A stretch of DNA of 64,000 nt. Origin: Drosophila persimilis (Eukaryota > Arthropoda > Insecta > Diptera > Drosophilidae). Under the pieces are notes generated by a model. That model was given only the letters and a program-made list of their open reading frames with translations. It was not told the DNA's origin and did no database searches. The stretch covers positions 185,927-249,926 of the forward strand of contig NW_020825479.1 in the NCBI RefSeq assembly GCF_003286085.1, read 5' to 3'. Positions within the stretch are counted from its first letter, which is position 1; each line of letters starts with the position of its first letter. A program made the position numbers and the translations under genes. Below are positions 55,403-64,000 of this stretch, piece by piece.

Positions 55403-56153
55403 CGAAATTCTGAGATATACGTTTTATAGTGACATCTTAAAGGAGTGTGTGCACCAAATTTGGTTACTCTAGCCTTAATAGTCTCTGAGATTTGTGGTTG
55501 CCTCAGATTTTCGTCCTTTGCGGGGGCGGAAGGGGGTGTGGCGAAATTTGGACATGAAACGGTCACAGGAGTGTGGATACCAAATTTGGTTGCTCTGGAT
55601 TTTATAGGTTCTGAGATCCTTGAACTCATATTTTGCAATTGGCAAAACCGACCATGAAACCTGTGTGTTAGAGTGAGAGAGAGCGAGAAAGAGTGAAATT
55701 GTTTTCGTGATTCTGGCTGTAATAATTATACGATCTGGTTCAGATTTTGCACTCTAGAAGATATAGTCATCTTCTACGATTCTGCTTTTTTAGTTTTCTC
55801 GTATCGTCGAAATTGTGGATGCCACAGATTTTCGCCCTTTGTGGGGGCGGAAGTGGGCGGGGCAAAGTTTTGAAATATTTTTGTAGCAGTGACATATCAC
55901 AGAAGTCTGGTTCCAAAACATCGGTGCTCTGGCTCTTATAGTCTTTGAGCATTAGGCGCTGAAGGGGACGGACAGACGGACAGACGGACGGACGGACAGA
56001 CAGACATGGCTCAATTGACTCGGCTATTGATGCTGATCAAGAATATATATACTTTATGGGGTCGGAAACGATTCCTTCTGGACGTTACACACATCCACTT
56101 TTACCACAAATCTAATATACCCCAATACTCATTTTGAGTATCGGGTATAAAAA
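55403..56153 (+). mobile_element. DINE-1 copy 9, 5' truncated
   Basis: Starts at the same CGAAATTCTGAG as copy 8 and continues to the complete 3' end. A 14-base deletion (AAGGTCCGATATCA) near 55564 is shared with copy 10. Confidence 0.85.
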
Positions 56154-56200
56154 TTAAGAGGTATCGCGGACTCGGGATCGTCAATAAATATAATAAAAGA
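56154..56200 (+). repeat. errantivirus protease stub, first copy
   Basis: 47 bases matching 21916-21962, the protease active-site region (retaining the intact GCGGACTCGGG), trapped between two DINE-1 copies. A second copy is at 57296-57341. Confidence 0.85.
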
Positions 56201-57295
56201 CGAGGGGAACGTTGTGAGTTGCTGCGGACACCGCAACTCTACGGTTATACCCGATACTAAGTCAGTATGGCTCTCCTCCGGCAGACTCCGCTAATATTTA
56301 ACGACACGACAAAGAGTGCGTGCGAGAGAGACAGAAAATCAGTCTGAGCGTGACGTCGGGCGCTGCGTAGCCACTGCAAATTGATTTGTTCCTTTTGGGT
56401 ATAAAAATGATCTGATCTGATCCAGATTCAGCAATCTAATAGATATGGTCATTATCTATGATTCTGCGTTTTTGGTTTTCTCAAATCTGCAATATTGTGG
56501 ATGCAACAGATTTTCGTCCTTTGTGGGGGCGGATGGGGGTGGGGCGAAATTCTGAGATATACGTTTTATAGTGACATCTTAAAGGAGTGTGTGTACCAAA
56601 TTTGGTTACTCTAGCCTTAATAGTCTCTGAGATTTGTGGTTGCCTCAGATTTTCGTCCTTTGCGGGGGCGGAAGGGGGTGTGGCGAAATTTGGACATGAA
56701 ACGGTCACAGGAGTGTGGATACCAAATTTGGTTGCTCTGGATTTTATAGGTTCTGAGATCCTTGAACTCATATTTTGCAATTGGCAAAACCGACCATGAA
56801 ACCTGTGTGTTAGAGTGAGACAGAGCGAGAAAGAGTGAAATTGTTTTCGTGATTCTGGCTGTAATAATTATACGATCTGGTTCAGATTTTGCACTCTAGA
56901 AGATATAGTCATCTTCTACGATTCTGCGTTTTTAGTTTTCTCGTATCGTCGAAATTGTGGATGCCACAGATTTTCGCCCTTTGTGGGGGCGGAAGTGGGC
57001 GGGGCAAAGTTTTGAAATATTTTTGTAGCAGTGACATATCACAGAAGTCTGGTTCCAAAACATCGGTGCTCTGGCTCTTATAGTCTTTGAGCATTAGGCG
57101 CTGAAGGGGACGGACAGACGGACAGACGGACGGACGGACAGACAGACATGGCTCAATTGACTCGGCTATTGATGCTAATCAAGAATATATAAACTTTATG
57201 GGGTCGGAAACGATTCCTTCTGGACGTTACACACATCCACTTTTACCACAAATCTAATATACCCCAATACTCATTTTGAGTATCGGGTATAAAAA
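56201..57295 (+). mobile_element. DINE-1 copy 10
   Basis: Full-length, nearly identical to copy 9 over their shared part, including the 14-base deletion. Confidence 0.85.
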
Positions 57296-57341
57296 TTAAG
57301 AGGTATCGCGGACTCGGGATCGTCAATAAATATAATAAAAG
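57296..57341 (+). repeat. errantivirus protease stub, second copy
   Basis: Same as 56154-56200; with copy 10 it forms a repeat unit of about 1.14 kb. Confidence 0.85.
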
Positions 57342-57979
57342 ACGAGGGGAACGTTGTGAGTTGCTGCGGACACCGCAACTCTACGGTTATACCCGATACT
57401 AAGTCAGTATGGCTCTCCTCCGGCAGACGCCGCTAATATTTAACGACACGACAAAGAGTGCGTGCGAGAGAGACAGAAAATCAGTCTGAGCGTGACGTCG
57501 GGCGCTGCGTAGCCACTGCAAATTGATTTGTTCCTTTTGGCTAAAAAAATCTGATCTGATCCAGATTCAGCAATCTAATAGATATGGTCATTATCTATGA
57601 TTCTGCGTTTTTAGTTTTCTCAAATCTGCAATATTGTGGATGCCACAGATTTTCGTCCTTTGTGGGGGCGGAAGTGGGCCGGGCAAAGTTTTGAAATATT
57701 TTTGTAGCAGTGACATATCACAGAAGTCTGGTTCCAAAACATCGGTGCTCTGGCTCTTATAGTCTTTGAGCATTAGGCGCTGAAGGGGACGGACAGACGG
57801 ACAGACGGACAGACGGACGGACGGACAGACAGACATGGCTCAATCGACTCGGCTATTGATGCTGATCAAGAATATATATACTTTATGGGGTCGGAAACGA
57901 TTCCTTCTGGACGTTACACACATCCACTTTCACCACAAATCTAATATACCCCAATACTCATTTTGAGTATCGGGTATAA
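57342..57979 (+). mobile_element. DINE-1 copy 11, short form
   Basis: 638 bp. The first and third internal modules are fused at CAGATTTTCGTCCTTTGTGG, losing about 455 bases in between. Confidence 0.85.
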
Positions 57980-57984
57980 TAAAA

Positions 57985-58618
57985 AACGAGGGGGAACGTT
58001 GTGAGTTGCTGCGGACACCGCAACTCTACGGTTATACCCGATACTAAGTCAGTATGGCTCTCCTCCGGCAGACGCCGCTAATATTTAACGACACGACAAA
58101 GAGTGCGTGCGAGAGAGACAGAAAATCAGTCTGAGCGTGACGTCGGGCGCTGCGTAGCCACTGCAAATTGATTTGTTCCTTTTGGCTAAAAAAATCTGAT
58201 CTGATCCAGATTCAGCAATCTAATAGATATGGTCATTATCTATGATTCTGCGTTTTTAGTTTTCTCAAATCTGCAATATTGTGGATGCCACAGATTTTCG
58301 TCCTTTGTGGGGGCGGAAGTGGGCGGGGCAAAGTTTTGAAATATTTTTGTAGCAGTGACATATCACAGAAGTCTGGTTCCAAAACATCGGTGCTCTGGCT
58401 CTTATAGTCTTTGAGCATTAGGCGCTGAAGGGGACGGACAGACGGACAGACGGACGGACGGACAGACAGACATGGCTCAATCGACTCGGCTATTGATGCT
58501 GATCAAGAATATATATACTTTATGGGGTCGGAAACGATTCCTTCTGGACGTTACACACATCCATTTTCACCACAAATCTAATATACCCCAATACTCATTT
58601 TGAGTATCGGGTATAAAA
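57985..58618 (+). mobile_element. DINE-1 copy 12, short form
   Basis: Same internal deletion as copy 11 and lies directly next to it, so it is a tandem duplicate. Confidence 0.85.
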
Positions 58619-58822
58619 ATATACACAGATAAAAATGTACAAATCTAACAAGTAAGAAAATGAAATACCCTAACACAAACATAACAAAAATAACACAAAT
58701 AAAATGCAAAAAGTCGATCAAATGAATGCTGTGGTGAAGTTAACAATACGTGTATAAAACAAAATAAAGAATATCTGAAACAGAAATATAGATATACGGT
58801 GCCATCAAGAAAATAAAACAAA
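58619..58822. other. AT-rich unique spacer
   Basis: No repeat partner in the window and no frame. Confidence 0.5.
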
Positions 58823-59930
58823 AACGAGGGGGAACGTTGTGAGTTGCTGCGGACACCGCAACTCTACGGTTATACCCGATACTAAGTTAGTATGGCTCTC
58901 CTCCGGCAGACGCCGCTAATATTTAACGACACGACAAAGAGTGCGTGCGAGAGAGACAGAAAATCAGTCTGAGCGTGACGTCGGGCGCTGCGTAGCCAGT
59001 GCAAATTGGTTTGTTCCTTTTGGCTATAAAAATGATCTGATCTGATCCAGATTCAGCAATCTAATAGATATGGTCATTATCTATGATTCTGCGTTTTTAG
59101 TTTTCTCAAATCTGCAATATTGTGGATGCAACAGATTTTCGTCCTTTGTGGAGGCGGAAGGGGGTGGGGCGAAATTCTGAGATATACGTTTTATAGTGAC
59201 ATCTTAAAGGAGTGTGTGCACCAAATTTGGTTACTCTAGCCTTAATAGTCTCTGAGATTTGTGGTTGCCTCAGATTTTCGTCCTTTGCGGGGGCGGAAGG
59301 GGGTGTGGCGAAATTTGGACAGGAAACGGTAAAGGTCCGATATCACAGGAGTGTGGATACCAAATTTGGTTGCTCTGGCTTTTATAGGTTCTGAGATCCT
59401 TGAACTCATATTTTGCAATTGGCAAAACCGACCATGAAACCTGTGTGTTAGAGTGAGACAGAGCGAGAAAGAGTGAAATTGTTTTCGTGATTCTGGCTGT
59501 AATAATTATACGATCTGGTTCAGATTTTGCACACTAGAAGATCAGTCATCTTCTACGATTCTGCGTTTTTAGTTTTCTCGTATCGTCGAAATTGTGGATG
59601 CCACAGATTTTCGCCTTTTGTGGGGGCGGAAGTGGGCGGGGCAAAGTTTTGAAATATTTTTGGAGCAGTGACATATCACAGAAGTCTGGATCCAAAACAT
59701 CGTTGCTCTAGCTCTTATAGTCTTTGAGCATTAGGCGCTGAAGGGGACGGACAGACGGACAGACGGACGGACGGACAGACAGACAGGGCTCAATCGACTC
59801 GGCTATTGATGCTGATCAAGAATATATATACTTTATAGGGTCGGAAACGATTCCTTCTGGACGTTACACACATCCATTTTCACCACAAATCTAATATACC
59901 CCAATACTCATTTTGAGTATCGGGTATAAA
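58823..59930 (+). mobile_element. DINE-1 copy 13 (full length)
   Basis: Very close to copy 1 (15808-16906), with the same CACACTAGAAGATCAGTC and CGCCTTTTGTGG variants, so it belongs to a different subgroup from copies 9-12. Confidence 0.85.
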
Positions 59931-60195
59931 AAATAAAAACCAAATCGGCCAACACAGTGAGTCGAACACACCACGGTTCGATCCAAAATTCAGTGCGAAT
60001 AACGGTTCGGACGTGTGTGTTCGATTCAAACAAATCCAAGCCAACATGTCTCGGCCGAAGCCGGTTGCGGCCCGACTGAAGATCGAGCGAACTCGGGCCG
60101 AGCAAACTTGTTGTGGTTGTGTCTATATTTCAGTGCGACTTATGGAGGCATCCGCAGCAACTTGTGCATACCCTTCCTATAAAAAAGTGAAGATT
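59931..60195. other. unique spacer beside gag block C
   Basis: Balanced composition, with a short plus-strand frame (60043-60228) without known similarity. Joins the gag fragment at TCAACTTCTTC. Confidence 0.4.
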
Positions 60196-61244
60196 CAACT
60201 TCTTCTGTTAAATGTGACTTTAATTTAATTAAATGTATTGACTCATTTATAGAATCAGAAAACCATTTAATATGTTTCGCTGAATCCTGATCTAGCATTG
60301 GTAAGTCTAGTAAACGATTCAGCTGATCCGCAAAAATTTTTCGCTTATTTTCATAGCGCTTGGTCAGCAATTCCCAAGCGGCATTATAATTATCCAGCGG
60401 CCCAGTTAAAAGGTGAGCTACCATACTCCGTGCCTCACCCTTTATCGCGATTTTCAAATAATTGAATTTTTGAGATGTACTCAGACTATCTCTGTTATGA
60501 ATTAATTCACAAAATATTTGTGAAAAGCCGTCCCACTCTTTTTCTTCGCCCGAGAATGTAGGTACTTCCACTTTCGGAAGATCAGGAAAATCGATATCTT
60601 CTTTTTTTACCGTTGCCCCTTTAGTATCCATGCTGTTTTCTTCAGCTATGGTTTGCATCCTAACTTCTAGGTGGCTCAACTTGCTTTGAATATCAAATTC
60701 CAAATCTCCGATCTGATTGTCGAAGCTGTCGTTTGTTTCATAGCTATGATAATACTCCTCAATTTTTGAGCTCAGTCTTTTACTGAGGAACTCAATTTTT
60801 TCTTTTCTTATTCTACACTCTCCCATTTTAGCCTGATCAAACCTCTGCATGGTTTGCTCTAAATATGTCCTCAGGTTTTCCACTATTCTGATGATTTCCT
60901 CAGATACTTTTTCTATGCTATTGTCAATTTTGGGCTCTATGTCTTCCTTCAAAGTTCCAGTCTCCACTGATTGTAACTTTGTTTTTTCTACCTTCCCTTT
61001 CGTTAATGTTTCATTGTTTTTTGACTCTACATACTTTTTATGTATGTCCTCTATATTTTTAATCATTTTTTCGTACTGTTACTCCATATGTTAACAGTGC
61101 AGAATTATTGCCTGTAACTTTGTTTTTAAGGTCTCCTAACCTTTGGATTACATCGCTGGTCAAATGACCAGCTTCTATCTTTTTAATCTCCCTTGCTATC
61201 ACTGCTTGAGCTTTTAATAGCTTAATTATTTGTTCCGACAACAT
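60196..61244 (-). pseudogene. gag: BEL/Pao gag, block C
   Basis: Same as block A from the start at 61244, through the shared register change at 61059-61066, to the end of the core near TEEV, where it runs into foreign sequence and stops at 60140. A few substitutions (for example SQKFN for SLKFN) separate it from block A. Confidence 0.8.
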
Positions 61245-61271
61245 CTTAGTTTAATTTGTTTTTACTTTTAC

Positions 61272-61613
61272 TTAATTAGGCTTAAAAACAATTTGAAATA
61301 AGAGACTTAGCTGATGAATTCTGCTTCTGCTGTTGTTGTTACTGCTGCCCCTGAAGTCGTTGCTGCTGATACCGCTGTTGCTGCTGCTGGTGTTGCCTCT
61401 GCTTACGTCTCTGCTGCTGATATCGCTGTCGCTGCTGCTGGTGTTGCCTCTGCTAACGTCGCTGCTGCTGATATCGCTGTCGCTGCTGCTGGTGTTGCCT
61501 CTGCTTAAGTCGGTGTCGCTGATCTTCCTGTCGCTGCAGTTATTGTTGCTGGCACAGTGGGCACACACAAACCCATTTATATATTTATTTTTCACAGTCA
61601 CAGTTATTTGCAA
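61272..61613 (-). other. leader reading frame with 17-residue repeats, block C
   Basis: Same translation as blocks A and B. Confidence 0.4.
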
Positions 61614-63068
61614 CTTTTTTTTTTAAATTCTAGCCATTAAGCACTTTCGATGTTTCGGATTATTATTTTTTCTCTTTCGATGTTCCGGCCTCGAAAACGC
61701 CAACGTCGCGAAAAATTTTTATTTTTCAATTACAATAGATATGCATATTTCGTTATCTATTAAAATACAGCCTGTCCAGCTCGTTTTTTTCCAAATTATT
61801 AATCAAAACTTCCGTTTCATTAATTTTTATTTATTTTTTTTTTATTCTCCGATCACAATAGATATACCCAGTTATCTATTAAAAATACAGCCTGTTTAGC
61901 TCGTATTTTTCCAAATTATTAATTGAAACTTTCGTTTCATTAATTTATTTTATACTCTGTTCCTTCCTATAGGAGGGAAATCAAAGTTTTTTATTTTGCT
62001 ACCTTTCGCTGTCAGTGAACTAGACACTTGTTCAGTCTCAAGGAAGCTGGTTTAACTCTGTGCTCTTACCACAGGGGGGAAACAACGGAGAGTCTCGAAG
62101 GACCAAAATAGTAAGACCTTAAAAGAAAAGTCTAGACATTTGCTAGTTGAGTTGTAAATTCAAACCAAATTTTATTCTTAAAATCAGAGCCTTATATGTG
62201 ATTTGACAATGAGGTAGGAGGTACAATTTGGTAGTCTATAATTATCGTTAGACCTACGCAGAGGATACACTTCACTGAGGGTGTCTATTTGAGTACATGC
62301 TTACATTAGTTTTATTTTAGGACCGCATTTGTTAAGTGTTTTCTCCACTTGTGTTTTGTTGTCGTATTAATGGGTTACAGATCTCTGTTTACACCAGTGC
62401 AGTCATAACTTGTCTACTTTATGTGATTTCTTTATAGTTCGGTGTTGTTACATGAGTGGATGGGTACAATAATCTATTTATGTTTAAACATTCTGCAAGG
62501 GGCCGAAAGTGGCATTGTATTGACGATAATATGTTCATGTTTGAACATAAAGAGACAAACAAAAAAAAACCATACATGAGCCCGGTCGGCCGTATTCTTT
62601 GATTTAAATTATGTTGGAGCTTTTTTTGTTGTAAAGTGGCCTTAAGCCCACGAAAAGCTCAAGAGCTTTGGAAGCTTTAAGCTTTAGCGCAGATCAGCGG
62701 CAGCAGGTGCTTCACACCTATGCGACGGTGATTAGTTACCCTTACTTTTTCATTAATACGAAAATAAAGAAAATGAAGAAATCTTAAATTACAAAAGTTC
62801 CTAGTTAAATATTCATGAAATTATTCCCAGTACCCTACCATCTGTTTTTGAGATCATATATATTATTCATATTATTTAAAATTATTATTCCTATATTTTA
62901 ATTCTCTTATTGCCCTAGCTTATACTCAACCCATAACTATATATAATTTTCTTTCTACGCATGTATTTAGCTTTAGACACTATCGTTAAAAATAAATATT
63001 GTTAATGATTTGGAAATGATTTGTTAGAAGATTTTTGTTTAGGAGCCATGCAGGGATCGATGAGGGAG
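61614..63068 (-). other. non-coding BEL leader / candidate LTR, block C
   Basis: Near-identical to 49710-51170; it keeps the GCTTATACTCAACCC stretch lost in block B. Confidence 0.4.
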
Positions 63069-63938
63069 AGTGAGGTATGACCCCCGGCGAGAAAAGGGAT
63101 CATCCATACATTAGGATGATCAAGGTTGGGAGGGCCATGTCTGTTGCATCCAACACCAGCACAGCTACCCGTCGGTAGCCCGCTTCCCTTTCCCCTTAAT
63201 TCCTTCGTGCCTTCTAATTCCCACAGCCCTCCTCATCCTCCTTCCCCAACCCCCTAACACTAGTCATACGGTCATACGCAGGGTATTGCACGCGAACAAA
63301 ATAATAAGATAAGGCATCGACGCGGGCACGTATAGGAAAGCACCAGTATAGGAACCCAACATCCCCCCCCCCCCCCCCCCCCCCCCCCCCACCCCATACT
63401 ACCCGACCATACAGCCGGAGCCCAGCGCGTGAGTTACCGTCCCGGCACCCCTCGAGATGCCCCCCGCTAAACCACCACGACTCAACTCAGCATAAACATC
63501 CCCTGCTCAAGTGACACGAGCACGATGTTTATGCCGCCTAATCATATCAACAACACAACACACATCAACACAGCCAACATTGTCTACAATATAAACCGGA
63601 TGGACCCCAGCCAAGAATCAGCAAAACTGACCTTAAATGTAACATCAGCATTTCTTAGGAATCCAACTGCAGCTACGCCGACAGCGACGCAGAAGAACCA
63701 GCAGCAGAGCCGCATACATAAGTCAGTGATCGCCACTGACCAGGCAGTCAATTCTAGAATCCCACCCGGAATACAATTGTCACTCCGACTATCTTAAAAC
63801 TGCAATAAACGTGTATAATTATATCACATAGAGAACACCTCCAAATCGGCATTCATCATTTAAGGGAACCCCTTTTCCCCTTCAACAGTTTCCAGCACCT
63901 ATAGCAAGGACAATTACCTCCTCTCTGGAACCTGTAAC
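63069..63938 (+). repeat. errantivirus-like LTR, block C
   Basis: Full-length form with a run of 28 C (63363-63390). It begins AGTGAGGTATGACC after the polypurine tract and ends at the PBS. AATAAA near 63803. A 90-codon frame inside it (63525-63797) is not taken as a gene. Confidence 0.75.
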
Positions 63939-64000
63939 TGGCGCAGTAGAACCAACGAACCATGAGGAACATTTTAATCCTACTAATGTAAGTTATAAGT
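63939..64000 (+). other. env: PBS and start of leader with a tiny exon ending in a splice donor
   Basis: TGGCGCAGTAGAACCAAC follows the LTR. An ATG at 63962 opens MRNILILL and meets AATGTAAGT, a strong 5' splice site (GTAAGT at 63988-63993). The peptide and DNA resemble the beginning of the env signal peptide at 33100, so this looks like the first exon of a spliced env message in the element that continues beyond the window. Only the first bases are visible. Confidence 0.5.

Noticed and set aside
63525..63797. 90-codon frame in LTR block C
   Set aside because: It lies in the R/U5 part of an LTR and is broken in blocks A and B by single-base indels.

Overview
This window reads as pericentromeric or Y-type heterochromatin of a fly in the genus Drosophila, probably the obscura group. 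It is almost entirely nested, broken transposable elements. The evidence is a DINE-1/INE-1-type Helitron family in 13 copies, LOA- and R1-like non-LTR elements, 17.6/297-like errantiviruses with Ser-type primer sites, BEL/Pao elements, and an exon fragment of the Drosophila Argonaute-2 gene. The obscura assignment is inference: Ago2 is known to be duplicated in that group. No intact host gene is visible.

Layout. 1-4624: 5' part of a minus-strand Ty3/gypsy element (Osvaldo/Ulysses-like), with LTR, Lys1,2-type PBS, gag, protease and a pol frame that runs off the left edge. 4625-4948: a promoter-like segment duplicated at 17395-17718. 5101-5446: AGO2 exon fragment (minus). 5447-10250: decayed R1-like non-LTR element (minus). 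10251-10994: unique DNA. 10995-15310: LOA-clade element with two open frames, cut off at its 3' side (minus). 15808-16906: a full DINE-1. 17719-19798: remnant of another minus-strand LTR element.

20558-35014: a plus-strand errantivirus (gag, protease, RT, RNase H, integrase, env, 3' LTR), split by a BEL/Pao element at 23157-31206 (minus, GGCAT target duplication on both sides), which itself holds a reversed DINE-1. Directly after the errantivirus LTR a second errantivirus body begins (35015 onward).

36000-47513: higher-order tandem array. Each ~3.2 kb unit holds an errantivirus R/U5-leader stub, a chimeric DINE-1, a broken protease/RT fragment and a 110-bp minisatellite. Sequence variants show that the unit arose by recombination between two DINE-1 copies sitting at different sites of one errantivirus.

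47819-64000: three near-identical blocks, each a minus-strand BEL/Pao gag 5' part joined to a plus-strand errantivirus-like LTR. They are separated by DINE-1 copies that are themselves tandemly duplicated (55403-58618, then 58823-59930). The last LTR is followed by a PBS and a tiny exon ending in a splice donor.

Nothing here forms an operon or pathway. The genes are retroelement gag/pol/env modules, mostly broken. The interest lies in how the elements have recombined into satellite-like arrays, in the captured Ago2 fragment, and in the mixed strand orientation, which resembles a piRNA-producing TE graveyard (inference). For DINE-1, '+' here means the orientation ending in GGGTATAAAA.
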